Positions 27,321-36,079 of a DNA stretch of 64,000 nt are shown piece after piece. The DNA is taken from contig JBLWXV010000002.1 of the NCBI GenBank assembly GCA_048267245.1, positions 868,001 through 932,000 of the forward strand. Reading direction: 5' to 3'. The DNA is from JBLWXV01 sp048267245. Lineage in GTDB: Bacteria > Bdellovibrionota > Bacteriovoracia > Bacteriovoracales > Bacteriovoracaceae. Positions within the stretch are counted from its first letter, which is position 1, and the number at the start of each line of letters is the position of its first letter. A model generated the notes under the pieces. The model was given only the letters and a program-made list of their open reading frames with translations, was not told where the DNA came from and ran no database searches. Both the position numbers and the translations under genes were made by a program.

Positions 27321-27899
27321 GAGCATGGCGAGAACTCTCTCAAAGAAGAGCACATAGATAAAAATTGGCAGGGGAAGACCTAAGAGGGTGCCAATCATAT
27401 AGTCCCTAAATTTTATTCCTGAGAGCGCCAGTGTGTAGTTGAGAGCGGGGGCGGTTTGAAAGATAACTCGCAAGCAAAGAACGATTGCTACTGGTCGCCG
27501 ATGGAGCTTTAAGAGCAGGCGCTTCACCCAAGCATATTTAATTTCGCCAAGAATATTATGACCAAGCCAGTCGATTGAGAGAAAGATGAGAGCACTACTA
27601 ATGAGTGCGCTCACTAGAATGAGGAGCCCGCCGTAGAATTTTCCAAGAATCGCGATCGCCGCGGCCAAGAAGATAAAGCCTGGGATCTGCATCAGGTTGC
27701 CCACTGTAAAGAGGAGAATGAAAACGATAGAGCCTAGCAGGGCGTTCATTTCAAACCAATCGTGAATCGCGGCCACACTTAAAACTTCTTCAAGTCCTAA
27801 GTATTTTCGAAGCAGCACCATGCCTATAATCACTACGGCCAGTAGGATAACCCGGAGAAATTTTGCATTGGGTAACTTGAGATTTCTTAAAGCGATCAT
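27306..27899 (-). CDS. TVP38/TMEM64 (VTT-domain) membrane protein
   Basis: The 197-residue protein has about five to six hydrophobic spans. The VTT/DedA-like signature is FTVGNLMQIPGFIFLAAA with the re-entrant Gly/Pro region, followed by KFYGGLLILVSALISSALIF and, later, IFQTAPALNYTLALSGIKF. Members of the superfamily are implicated in lipid scrambling or proton-linked lipid carrier transport. The ATG at 27899 lies about 106 bases from the start of the divergent exported gene. Confidence 0.85.
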   Translation of the reverse strand: MIALRNLKLPNAKFLRVILLAVVIIGMVLLRKYLGLEEVLSVAAIHDWFEMNALLGSIVFILLFTVGNLMQIPGFIFLAAAIAILGKFYGGLLILVSALISSALIFLSIDWLGHNILGEIKYAWVKRLLLKLHRRPVAIVLCLRVIFQTAPALNYTLALSGIKFRDYMIGTLLGLPLPIFIYVLFFERVLAMLAPTT

Positions 27900-28005
27900 G
27901 AGCTATCAGAGCATAGACAAGGCATGTTTACAACTAGAGTGGTTGAACAGGTGGGCCGCTCTTGGCAACAGGGATCAATCAAGGTTTATTGTGGAAAAGG
28001 TGGTT

Positions 28006-28554
28006 ATGATGAAGTCAGTCTCTCTTAAAATCTTTGGATTATTCATATTTCTTACTCACTCATCTCTCTGGGCCTGTGATTTTTCAAATCCCCATAGCTT
28101 CTCCTGCCAAAATGAAACATTTGCAGGGAGAATATTTCCGTTAATGCCAATTAACTTTGCACTCTTAGATGAAAATTGGGTCCCTTCTCAATTTACGTCT
28201 CGAGGCGGGAAATCTCCTTTTCTTACTGTCAGTGCTCGATCTCGTCAGACAAGAACTTGCGCGGTTCTTAATCAAGACCGAACTAGGGTTGGTGTGATGA
28301 AGTTTCGCTTCACTAGAAATACAATTAAAGACGTTAGAATTTCACAATTTGGCTCGCGAGGTAGGAACTTTAAAAGTCGCTCAAAGATAACTTTTGAAAA
28401 TGATCACACCATCGTTTTTGGAGCAGGGTCTGAAGCCTTTCGCTGTAGAATTTTTCAGCGAGTTGGCGCTCCTCACTTAACTTGTCAGTACTTTATTTCA
28501 GGAACCTTTATAGGCTATCTAGGACTGCTCTCTCATCAGGTTTCATGTAATTAA
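28006..28554 (+). CDS. Small exported Cys-containing protein of unknown function
   Basis: I place the start at the ATG at 28006 because AAGGTGG precedes it and a signal peptide follows (MMKSVSLKIFGLFIFLTHSS, cleavage near WA/C). The 182-residue product is beta-rich and basic, with cysteines in FSCQNETF, TCAVLNQD, RCRIFQRVG and TCQYFISG. No family is recognised. The open frame upstream to 27820 runs antisense through the VTT gene and is unlikely to be translated. The stop overlaps the convergent regulator's stop in TTAA. Confidence 0.6.
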   Translation: MMKSVSLKIFGLFIFLTHSSLWACDFSNPHSFSCQNETFAGRIFPLMPINFALLDENWVPSQFTSRGGKSPFLTVSARSRQTRTCAVLNQDRTRVGVMKFRFTRNTIKDVRISQFGSRGRNFKSRSKITFENDHTIVFGAGSEAFRCRIFQRVGAPHLTCQYFISGTFIGYLGLLSHQVSCN

Positions 28555-29870
28555 TTACCCCAAATCGTTTGTGCAACTTTGTATTTTTTAGCATAAACGC
28601 CTTCATTAAATTCAGGGTGCTCATTTAGGATGAGAGAAATAGTTTCTTTTGAGATACTTCTAAGCCTTAGAGTCTCACACGCGAGTAGGTGACAGAGATT
28701 AAAGACTGCGCTTGGGGCCGGCAAATTATCCGAGCGTGTTCGTTTGGGACCACCCTCTCCCCGTGGAAGCTCGTGGTGGTTGCTTACAATACTCACTCCT
28801 GTTTGATCAGAGGGCCAGAGTTCCTCCACCACTTGCGCGGCCTGAGAGCAGTGGTCATAGAAGTTTGCCTTTTGCGCTGGCAGCGAATTCATTTCAAACT
28901 TCAAATCTTCTTTCGTGGCAAAGAGGTCGTGGAGAAAAGACGCTCGAATATGTGATTGAAGAATTTGTGATGTCGACCAGTTGAGGTGCTTGTAAATCAT
29001 CGCTCCTAAGTAGCAGCATAGAATCGAGTGGGAGATGATAAAGGGCTTTGTCTCCATCAAGCTTTTAAATTGCTCTGCAACCATGTCATGTTTATCAAAG
29101 GCCTGGAGCGATTCTTCAATCGCTTCATCAACAATCTCTTTGACAATTCTATCGACTCCAAGGTTTTTGGCGAGGTCTTGGGAGATTATAAATCCCTCTT
29201 CCCAAATTTGCTGGTACTTCCTCACTTCATTAGTCTCAACGTGTTCAAAAACATCTTTCACGAAATGTCTGAAATCTTCTCTCTTGATAAAAACAGTATC
29301 ATGTCCTTTGAGTTTAAAGTGATCGACCTGATCCTTCGCTTCTGCACCCGCTCGGATGGCGAGAACTAGTTTCTCCTCTCCAAGTCGAATATAGGCATTA
29401 GGGCAATATGTAATGTGAGAGTCGAGTAAATCTAGGGAGACTTTTATATAGGCTGAGAGACTTGAGCTTTCAAGTCTCTCTGGGATTTCAGCGTTACTAA
29501 TAATATCTCTGAGGTGAGTGAGGAGAATATTCTCGTCAAAGGGCTTGGGAAGATAGAGGTTTCCTTTGTTTTCTTTTTCAAAATCCTTAAATTCTGGGTA
29601 GTCACTTAAAAAGCCCCCAGAGACGAGGAGGAAGGGCGTGGTGTTGTTGGCATTTTTCAGATAGCGATAGACCTCTCCTCCATTTCCCGGGTTCATATGG
29701 TAGTCGCAAATAACAACGTCAAAAGGGTCTGAGCTTTTAAGAATCTCAATGGCCTGATTTCCATTTTGAGCAGTTACAACTTCGGCTTCAGTAATTTCAT
29801 CTGTAATTAAGAGACACAATAATTCTGAGAGCTCTGGCTCATCATCAATCACCAAGAAACGTGGTTTCAT
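28551..29870 (-). CDS. Response regulator with C-terminal degenerate HD-GYP-like domain
   Basis: The 439-residue protein starts one base after the histidine kinase stop (ATG at 29870). Residues 1-125 are a receiver domain (RFLVIDDEPEL with Asp9/Asp10, phospho-acceptor Asp56 in VVICDYHMNP, Lys in LPKPFDE). A middle domain of about 110 residues follows. Residues 270-430 are an HD-GYP-like fold with ASFLHDLFATK (the HD pair kept) and NHHELPRGEGGP (the GYP changed to GGP). The middle and HD parts match the protein at 53469-54869, which is changed at the other motif. Third gene of a porin-kinase-regulator operon. Whether it still hydrolyses c-di-GMP is uncertain. Confidence 0.82.
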   Translation of the reverse strand: MKPRFLVIDDEPELSELLCLLITDEITEAEVVTAQNGNQAIEILKSSDPFDVVICDYHMNPGNGGEVYRYLKNANNTTPFLLVSGGFLSDYPEFKDFEKENKGNLYLPKPFDENILLTHLRDIISNAEIPERLESSSLSAYIKVSLDLLDSHITYCPNAYIRLGEEKLVLAIRAGAEAKDQVDHFKLKGHDTVFIKREDFRHFVKDVFEHVETNEVRKYQQIWEEGFIISQDLAKNLGVDRIVKEIVDEAIEESLQAFDKHDMVAEQFKSLMETKPFIISHSILCCYLGAMIYKHLNWSTSQILQSHIRASFLHDLFATKEDLKFEMNSLPAQKANFYDHCSQAAQVVEELWPSDQTGVSIVSNHHELPRGEGGPKRTRSDNLPAPSAVFNLCHLLACETLRLRSISKETISLILNEHPEFNEGVYAKKYKVAQTIWGN

Positions 29871-29871
29871 T

Positions 29872-31257
29872 TTAGCTGTTCTCGCTGTATTGGGTAGGGA
29901 GTTCGACAACGAACTCAGTGTGGGCTGAGGAACTATTGTAATAGAGTCTTCCACCATGACGTTTGATCATTTGAGAAGAGAGGCTTAGACCTAGCCCAGT
30001 TCCCTTATTGACTTCTTTCGTGGTGAAGAAAGGATCGAGGATTTTGTCGGCGACTTCGGGGGGAATTCCCTTGCCGCTATCAATGACTCTAATTATTACT
30101 TGCTCATTATCAGTGAGCGTAGTTATTTGAATCCATTTCTCATTGAGATCTTCAATGGCGTCAACGGCATTAGTTATCAAGTTGGTGATAACTTGAGTGA
30201 GCTGAACAGGCTGGGCCCTAAGAGTGATATCACCAATAGGGAATAGAGTTGTCACCTTTATATTCTGCTTTTGCAATTTTGATTCTGTAATCTCGATTGC
30301 GTCCTCGATAACTTTTTTAAGAGAGCAGCTCTCTAGGGGATCTCCCGAGCCATCTCTTGAAAAAAGTTTGAGCCCGTTAATAATTTTAGAAATGCGATCA
30401 ATATTCTGACGACACTTCTCAATACTCTCTTTAAATTTTGGAGGTGTACTATCCATGCCTAGGAGCGCTTTATCCATGCTTCTTAAGTGTAGGTTAAAGA
30501 TGGTCAGTGGATTATTAATTTCGTGGGCCACCCCCGCGGCCATCTCTCCAAGGGCCGCCAGGCGAGACTGTTGATCGAGTCTATTTCTCTCAACCTCTAG
30601 CTCTTTTTGAAGTTGATTGCGGCGATTGAGATTGGTCATATAAATATTGTATATCTTAAAGCCTAAAGCCGAGACCATTGCAAGGACTAAGATAGAAGAG
30701 ATGATGGCAATATTTGAGAGTCTACTAAGCTGGGCCAGAAATTGATCGCGCTCGGCACTTGATTTTTCGGCGTAGTCAAAGAGAGCGTTGGTGCCCTTTT
30801 GTTTGGCAGTTTCAAATCTCTCACTTTCAATGAGCGCTTTGGCTTCTTGTGTTTTACCTTCTTTGATAAGGTAGAGGAAGTCCTGCTCTAGATTTCTCTC
30901 ATCTTCTCTGAGTTTGATTAAGTCGACTTTCTCGTGCCCTTTTTGTCTCAGTTTTTCCTGTGCCTTTAAAAGATTTTGCTCAAGTGTATCGGTGAGAGTT
31001 ATGTAAGTTTCGATGAGTCGATCGTGATTGTACTTATCAATGAGGTCTTCTCGCAGATCGTGAATGCGCTCTGAGAGTCTAACGTTGATAGCGTTTCTCT
31101 CTACCAGTGGAAAATGGTAATCATTAATTGATTCTAGGTGATTGTGATTATAGCGCAGAAAGAAGCTCACTCCGATCATATAAAAGAGCAGCACTGAAAT
31201 TGTAAACAGGGTTAGTCCGACAGGAAAGAGATGTTCTGGTGGACTTTCAGTCTTCAT
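29872..31257 (-). CDS. Membrane sensor histidine kinase
   Basis: The 461-residue protein has two membrane spans (about residues 12-33 and 180-203) around a helical periplasmic domain with no recognised ligand fold. A HisKA domain has LAALGEMAAGVAHEINNPLT, with His in AHEINNPL. The ATPase domain has ITNLITNAVDAIED, VIDSGKGIPPEVADKILDPF and FTTKEVNKGTGLGLSLSSQM. All catalytic boxes are present. The start overlaps the porin stop by one base (TAATG) and the regulator follows one base after its own stop, so the three genes form one operon. The paired regulator is the HD-GYP-like protein downstream. Confidence 0.93.
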   Translation of the reverse strand: MKTESPPEHLFPVGLTLFTISVLLFYMIGVSFFLRYNHNHLESINDYHFPLVERNAINVRLSERIHDLREDLIDKYNHDRLIETYITLTDTLEQNLLKAQEKLRQKGHEKVDLIKLREDERNLEQDFLYLIKEGKTQEAKALIESERFETAKQKGTNALFDYAEKSSAERDQFLAQLSRLSNIAIISSILVLAMVSALGFKIYNIYMTNLNRRNQLQKELEVERNRLDQQSRLAALGEMAAGVAHEINNPLTIFNLHLRSMDKALLGMDSTPPKFKESIEKCRQNIDRISKIINGLKLFSRDGSGDPLESCSLKKVIEDAIEITESKLQKQNIKVTTLFPIGDITLRAQPVQLTQVITNLITNAVDAIEDLNEKWIQITTLTDNEQVIIRVIDSGKGIPPEVADKILDPFFTTKEVNKGTGLGLSLSSQMIKRHGGRLYYNSSSAHTEFVVELPTQYSENS

Positions 31258-32366
31258 TAGAACACTACTTCAACACCTGCAGCAATTATGCCCGCAGTAT
31301 TGTCCGGGTTAATAGAGAGCCGAGTTGAGTTTCTATCTAAGAACTTAAGCGCAGTGTACTCAATCTTCCAAGTGACATTGTCATGGTGAAAAAAGTTAAG
31401 GCCGGCAATTATCGATGAAGAGATATCTCCAAAGCGATTAGATGAGACCTTGGTGTTTCTCACATAGGTCAGGTGTGGCATTATTTTATCGATGAAGGTA
31501 TATCCCACAGTCGCGTAATAGGCTTGATAGGCGCGAAAAAAATCGCTCTCAGTATCAAAGCTGATCCATTCACCCATGATTAAAAGATCTTGGTGAAGAT
31601 ACTTCGCGCCTAAACTCCAAAAATTTGTCTGACCAAGATTTGCATCGGTGCGCAGTCTCACTTGTTGGTTTCCGGCACCTAGGTTTTGATGTATGTCGCT
31701 ATAAATAAAGCTTTGATCTTGCCCTTGAACGTACGAGAAGTTCAGCGTGAGATAGTCAAAGTTGATAAGAAGTTGAGTGCCAAAAATATTTTCAAGATCA
31801 AAGTGAAACTCAGTTTTGTCAGCGACTACTCCTGGGCTCACATAGCCCTTTGGGCTTGTCTTAACAGATTCATTGGTACTACCAGTAAAGAGATAGAGCT
31901 CAACACCAAGCAGGTCAGTTGGACGCGCCTTAAAACCTAGCTGTGCACCATTGAAGAAGTCGATTGGATTATTGGAGTAGACTTGATCTGGGAGCTGTAA
32001 CCATGGAAAGAGGTGACCCACATCCTTGTACTCTGAGTGCATCCAAACTGGAATCTTAAGTCGACCAGCACTCAACTCAAACCAAGAGTTGGGCATATAG
32101 CTCATGCGAGCGATGTCAACGAAGGGCTTGTGATTATCCACATTGTCTTTTGAAGTAAGTTGAATCTTGAAAGAGTAATCGTCATTCAAGCTATGGCTGA
32201 GGTTTATTCCCGCCTTTGAGAGTGTTTGAAAGTCTAACTTGTCTGAGTAATTTGTTCCCTCAATGTCTAGCGGTTTTCTCATTGCAGCAGTGAGATGACC
32301 GTGTATAACAACGGCTCTTGCTTGGAGTGAAATGAGGAATAATATAAAAAAGACAATGTTTTTCAC
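31257..32366 (-). CDS. Outer membrane porin-like beta-barrel protein
   Basis: The 369-residue protein has a signal peptide (MKNIVFFILFLISLQARA) and amphipathic beta strands throughout, such as RMSYMPNSWFELSAGRLKIP, YLTLNFSYVQGQD and LGAKYLHQDLLIMGEW. It ends GVEVVF with the C-terminal Phe of outer membrane barrels. It resembles phosphate-selective or general porins. It is the first gene of the porin-kinase-regulator operon, and is divergent from a PstS-like gene, so these probably form one sensing and uptake unit for an anion. Confidence 0.75.
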   Translation of the reverse strand: MKNIVFFILFLISLQARAVVIHGHLTAAMRKPLDIEGTNYSDKLDFQTLSKAGINLSHSLNDDYSFKIQLTSKDNVDNHKPFVDIARMSYMPNSWFELSAGRLKIPVWMHSEYKDVGHLFPWLQLPDQVYSNNPIDFFNGAQLGFKARPTDLLGVELYLFTGSTNESVKTSPKGYVSPGVVADKTEFHFDLENIFGTQLLINFDYLTLNFSYVQGQDQSFIYSDIHQNLGAGNQQVRLRTDANLGQTNFWSLGAKYLHQDLLIMGEWISFDTESDFFRAYQAYYATVGYTFIDKIMPHLTYVRNTKVSSNRFGDISSSIIAGLNFFHHDNVTWKIEYTALKFLDRNSTRLSINPDNTAGIIAAGVEVVF

Positions 32367-32453
32367 TATTTATTATTTCCCAGCATATGAACTTGAAGGA
32401 ATTTAATTTAGAATAAAGAGTATAGTAGACTCTGTCCATTGAGGACTGTTTTA

Positions 32454-32921
32454 ATGAAGATGCTGTTAACCATTATTTACATTGCTTTGATGACACACGC
32501 CGCGGTCGCGTCTGACTTCAATGTCATTATCAATAACGGCAGCAACATCGTTTCAGATGGCTTAACGAAAGAGCAGTTAAAGTCGCTTTATCTTGGCTAT
32601 CAACTCTACTTGAAAGGTCAGCGCGTTCGCCTGGTTCATAGTGATTTAAAAAGTGAGGCCATGTCAAAGTTCACATCTGTCGTACTTGGGATGAACTCTC
32701 GCGAGTTCTCTGCTTATTGGCGCCGCAAGCTCTTCTCCGGCAAAGGAATTCCCCCACGCGAATTTGACGATCAACAAGATCTCGTCGCTTTTATTAAAAA
32801 GAATGACAACACCATAGGAGTCCTGGGCAATCCGGGGCCTCTCTCTGCCCCCATTCTCATTCTTCCCTCGGAATCAATCTCCGTTTTTCCTAGTAAAAAC
32901 AGTTCTTTAGCTAATAACTAA
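32454..32921 (+). CDS. Short PstS-like periplasmic binding-domain protein
   Basis: The start is the ATG at 32454 after the ribosome site GAGGA. The 155-residue product has a signal peptide (MKMLLTIIYIALMTHAAVAS). The mature domain has GLTKEQLKSLYLGYQLYLKG, SKFTSVVLGMNSREFSAYWRR and DDQQDLVAFIKKNDNTIGVLG, resembling the compact single-lobe form of the PstS family (PBP-like) found in proteobacteria next to porins and kinases. No ABC transporter genes are adjacent, so it probably acts in sensing or ligand capture. Divergent from the porin operon. Confidence 0.75.
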   Translation: MKMLLTIIYIALMTHAAVASDFNVIINNGSNIVSDGLTKEQLKSLYLGYQLYLKGQRVRLVHSDLKSEAMSKFTSVVLGMNSREFSAYWRRKLFSGKGIPPREFDDQQDLVAFIKKNDNTIGVLGNPGPLSAPILILPSESISVFPSKNSSLANN

Positions 32922-33050
32922 GGACATGTCCCCGCGTTTACTTCTTGGCAGTGGTCATGTCTGTTAAAAAGTTTTGATCTTTAACCATCTTATTGTGCGT
33001 CATTTACTTTTGAGATAGATAGTCCTCACAAACACACCTAGGAGAATTAC

Positions 33051-33356
33051 ATGAAATCTATCGTTCTTGCTGCCGCGTTCGCTCTATCACTTGGAGCTCA
33101 GGCTTTTGACCTACCATCATTTGGTTCATCTGATTTTGCTGCAACTTCAGCTTATGCTCTTAAAGTTGCTGAGAAAAAAGCTGACCTTTTTGCTGCTGAT
33201 ATGGGACTTGAAGTTGTTTCTGTTGAAACTCTTGACCAGTCTCCAAGATCGCTTAAGGCCTCATACCTAGCGACTACTAACTCAGCTTGTAAATTCGTAG
33301 TTTCAGTTGGTCTTTTCTTTAGATCAGAAGTTGAATCTACTTCAAACTGTCAGTAA
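33051..33356 (+). CDS. Small exported protein of unknown function, probably highly expressed
   Basis: The 101-residue protein has a clear ribosome site (TAGGAGA) and signal peptide (MKSIVLAAAFALSLGAQA). The mature part is about 82 residues with two cysteines (one in NSACKFVV and one near the C-terminus). Codons are strongly biased to T-ending forms, as for the subtilisin gene at 1793, suggesting abundant expression. No family is recognised. A long stem-loop follows at 33376-33414. Confidence 0.65.
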   Translation: MKSIVLAAAFALSLGAQAFDLPSFGSSDFAATSAYALKVAEKKADLFAADMGLEVVSVETLDQSPRSLKASYLATTNSACKFVVSVGLFFRSEVESTSNCQ

Positions 33357-33375
33357 TTATTTAGCCCCCCAAGTT

Positions 33376-33414
33376 GATGGCCACTTAGAAGTTTTTAGCT
33401 TCTTTGTGGCCATT
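33376..33414 (+). terminator. Possible stem-loop after the small exported protein gene
   Basis: ATGGCCAC (33377-33384) pairs with GTGGCCAT (33406-33413) and the inner arms extend with TAGAAG/CTTCT, forming a long imperfect stem. The 3' flank is only moderately T-rich. It overlaps the stop codon of the convergent subtilase gene, so it could serve both transcripts. Confidence 0.45.
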
Positions 33415-34765
33415 GCTTTGAGTAGTTTAAAATTTCTCTTTTTTGATAATCATCAAAACGATCGCTCTGCTGGAGTGCATCTCTAAAGACCTCTAAGTAA
33501 TATTTTTGATAGCGATAGTATGAGGATTCATAGGTTCCCTTATGAATATCCTTAAGGGCCTCTTCTTTCATTTGATCGAGATTCACAGTGGAAGAACCTA
33601 TCAGGCGAAAGAACTTCGCGTTGTCAGTAAGTCCGAGAGCTTGATAGGCGCAGCTTAGTTCTAGTGCCTGATGCTTATTTCCGAGAAGCGCTTCTCGGCG
33701 CATCTTGGTGAGGAGTTTTGTTTGCTCACTACAAGTCGATCGCTTGAACTCTTCACAGCTTATGACCGCTCCCTGCTCTAGAAGGTAGGTGTTACTAGAG
33801 TGAAGAAGCTCTCTATGACAGTGATTGTCTTCGCTACCACAGCTGTTAAAAATATTTCTCGCAACTCTGTAAGCGCGGTACCCATTTAAAATGCCTGGAG
33901 CTAGAGGGTTTCCAAGAAGATTTTCGACACTTGGCCAGGACGTATTTTTAATAAGAGTCCTGTAGTCCTCAGATGAAATATTTGGAAGAAAGGCGGCCAC
34001 ACTCAAGGCATTGGCCGCAACCAGTGGAGTTGCCCCACTTGTGCCACCAAAGAGCGAGTCTTCCCCTTTGCCATTGATGCTAGCTAATTCTTCATTTCCT
34101 GGAGAGAGAGTGAGGACCAAGTCATTGGTTTGCGAGGTAAGACTCTGTAGACCATTGGGAGCAAGAGCACCTATGAGAAGAGCTTTTGAATTGAGTTCAT
34201 TTGGGGCCACTGGATTTGGATGATCGTTGCCAGCAGCGAGAAACCAGAGTGTTCCATTGGAGTCAGTTAGCTCCGTAAGTTTTGCTGTATCAGATTTACT
34301 CCAGCCAACGGAATTTGAAATGACTTTGGGAAACTGACCTTGCTTTTCAAATTGCCTAATGTGATAGGCGTACATCGGAACCGCCACAGCTCCAAGATAG
34401 ATTAAGTCATAATTTTCACTTGCCCCATAGGGGTAGGGGCCACCTATAAGGTTCGCAACCATTGTACCGTGATGAGCAGTCATTCTTCTGCGACCATTTA
34501 AGTATGGTGGGACATCAATCTCACGCGTGAGTGGAATATGCTCTCTTTCAAAACCAGTATCAAAGATTGCAAGGGAGGGGGTGCTCAACTCAAAATGACT
34601 TTGATCAATTTTAAGTTCGCTGCGAATCAGGTCTGAGCCAGTATATTCTTGTCCCCAGAATTTTGAGTAACTCTGGCCTTGGCGCTCACAAGCATTGAGT
34701 GTGTCTTGAGCAAATGAGCTTGAAAAAACCATCGAAAGAATGGGAAAGAGAGCGAAGTATTTCAT
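33395..34765 (-). CDS. Exported subtilase (S8) with helical C-terminal extension
   Basis: The 456-residue product from the ATG at 34765 has a signal peptide (MKYFALFPILSMVFSSSFA). The catalytic domain is complete but divergent: Asp69 in LAIFDTGF, His99 in AHHGTMVANLIGG, oxyanion Asn180 in LAAGND and Ser243 in GGTSGATPLVAAN. There is no clear propeptide. Residues 310-456 form a helical, Cys-containing extension (FNSCGSEDNHCHREL, and TCSEQTKLLTK) not seen in ordinary subtilisins. An in-frame start at 34873 lacks support. It is divergent from an exported metallopeptidase gene, so the two may be co-regulated secreted proteases. Confidence 0.85.
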   Translation of the reverse strand: MKYFALFPILSMVFSSSFAQDTLNACERQGQSYSKFWGQEYTGSDLIRSELKIDQSHFELSTPSLAIFDTGFEREHIPLTREIDVPPYLNGRRRMTAHHGTMVANLIGGPYPYGASENYDLIYLGAVAVPMYAYHIRQFEKQGQFPKVISNSVGWSKSDTAKLTELTDSNGTLWFLAAGNDHPNPVAPNELNSKALLIGALAPNGLQSLTSQTNDLVLTLSPGNEELASINGKGEDSLFGGTSGATPLVAANALSVAAFLPNISSEDYRTLIKNTSWPSVENLLGNPLAPGILNGYRAYRVARNIFNSCGSEDNHCHRELLHSSNTYLLEQGAVISCEEFKRSTCSEQTKLLTKMRREALLGNKHQALELSCAYQALGLTDNAKFFRLIGSSTVNLDQMKEEALKDIHKGTYESSYYRYQKYYLEVFRDALQQSDRFDDYQKREILNYSKQWPQRS

Positions 34766-34937
34766 AGCGCTATTATGGCTTTGAGCGGGCTTTGGTGCAC
34801 TAGCGCTGAAAAGTCTACTGAGTGAAAAATTGAGTGTCGACTTTTTAGACGGCCCTATAATCACTTCTAGCAAGCTGGGGGAAGGACCTAAAGGCTGGCA
34901 TGCTATTTCTAGAAATTATCAAAGTCTAGGAATCTAC

Positions 34938-35657
34938 ATGCAGAATTTGACCTATCGATCACTGTCTCTCTTATCAACTCTACTTCTTATGATTTTTTGT
35001 AAGAGTGCCATGGCCGGATCAATTATATACCCTCTGGATGACCCCCAGGCAGCGATTAAAACAGAAGTGTTAGAGCTCATTGATGAGGTGATGGGGCCAT
35101 CTAATAGCGCAAGTTACGTGGACCATTCTGGCAAGGTCCTACTGTGGGCGAATGAAGCCCATGTGATCCCTGAAACGAGTGCCGGTGAGGAGAACTATAA
35201 ACTCTCATCCCTTCCAAGCTTCACAGCTGCAACGCCTGCCAATGAAGCCCACCTACGACAAGAGATTACCAGGCTATGCCAGTGTAATATTGAGGGCAAA
35301 GAAATCGCGGGAATCCTAGTGGCCCAGGTGGATGTCGCTGCTCGTATGTATTTTCGAGCAGGCTGGAGTGGGCATACGGCCCAAGATGTGGATGGAGATG
35401 TTTCGCCAATTGTTATCATTTATCACGAATTTAGCCACGCTAAGGACTACCTTCAAAATCCAGAGTACTTTTTTGACCTAGCTACGCAATTTGATCGTCG
35501 CTGGAAAAATAAGGCAGAGGAGAGTGCAGTGATGCAACAGAATGATTTTGTCATCACGCTTCAATCAAAGCTTGGAATTAGAAATGCCCTTCGTCGCTCT
35601 TATGGGAAGAATACACTACATCAAGTTTCTGATTATTTGGATAGAACAATCGATTAG
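34938..35657 (+). CDS. Exported HExxH metallopeptidase-like protein (M91-like)
   Basis: The start at 34938 opens onto a signal peptide (MQNLTYRSLSLLSTLLLMIF, cleavage near AMA/G). The 239-residue product has the zinc motif YHEFSHAKD (His163, Glu164, His167), preceded by SPIVIIYH and followed by an acidic pair (Glu194, Glu195) that could give the third ligand, as in M91/NleD-type effector peptidases. The overall length is also similar to that group, but the assignment rests mainly on this motif. Divergent from an exported subtilase; its stop overlaps the small gene at 35654 in TTAG. Confidence 0.6.
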   Translation: MQNLTYRSLSLLSTLLLMIFCKSAMAGSIIYPLDDPQAAIKTEVLELIDEVMGPSNSASYVDHSGKVLLWANEAHVIPETSAGEENYKLSSLPSFTAATPANEAHLRQEITRLCQCNIEGKEIAGILVAQVDVAARMYFRAGWSGHTAQDVDGDVSPIVIIYHEFSHAKDYLQNPEYFFDLATQFDRRWKNKAEESAVMQQNDFVITLQSKLGIRNALRRSYGKNTLHQVSDYLDRTID

Positions 35658-35908
35658 ACAATTCTTGCGCTAGAGAAGTACTCTGAGAGATAGCCACCAT
35701 CAGTTGAAATTAGACTAAAGTCAATTTCCTCATAGTTGAGGTCGAAGAATTTGTTAAGATCAAAGCCTAGGCTCAGCGAAAGGGATAGGTAATCATCAGT
35801 TCTAAAGTAGGGGGAGAAAGAAGCTAGGTCTTCAAGAGTGAGTCCCGTTTGCTCAGCAAGCTTTTCAATTTTCAGAGAGTTTACTTTACTTGGGTTTAGT
35901 TCTTTCAT
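35654..35908 (-). CDS. Small protein of unknown function
   Basis: The 84-residue acidic protein begins MKELNPSKVNSLKIEKLAEQ and has a segment (KLAEQTGLTLEDLASFSPYF) that could be a helix-turn-helix-like or short helical unit. It has no signal peptide. The ribosome site is weak. Its 3' end overlaps the metallopeptidase gene, and its 5' side faces the leader of the response regulator at 36141. Function unknown; the frame is supported by length and context only. Confidence 0.45.
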   Translation of the reverse strand: MKELNPSKVNSLKIEKLAEQTGLTLEDLASFSPYFRTDDYLSLSLSLGFDLNKFFDLNYEEIDFSLISTDGGYLSEYFSSARIV

Positions 35909-35967
35909 ACAGCATCCACATTTTTCGAGGTTACTTTTCTAGCTTAATGACTGGCCAATCCCAGGCA

Positions 35968-36012
35968 AACATCGGTTTTCGATGTTGACAAAATAGTTGA
36001 AATTGCTATGTT
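35968..36012 (+). promoter_or_regulatory. Inverted repeat and possible upstream promoter
   Basis: AACATCG and CGATGTT (35968-35986) form a 7-base inverted repeat with a 5-base loop that overlaps a -35-like TTGACA (35985-35990); a weak -10 (TATGTT at 36007) follows 16 bases later. The repeat could be an operator in the leader of the regulator gene. Confidence 0.35.
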
Positions 36013-36079
36013 TAAATTATGCTAACCATGTCTTCGTAAAACTTATCCAAACTACATCCTCTCCTTTTACCTAATTTTG

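Noticed and set aside
32922..33050. GGACATGTCC palindrome before the small exported gene
   Set aside because: Ten-base palindromes are expected by chance; no second copy or promoter alignment supports an operator.
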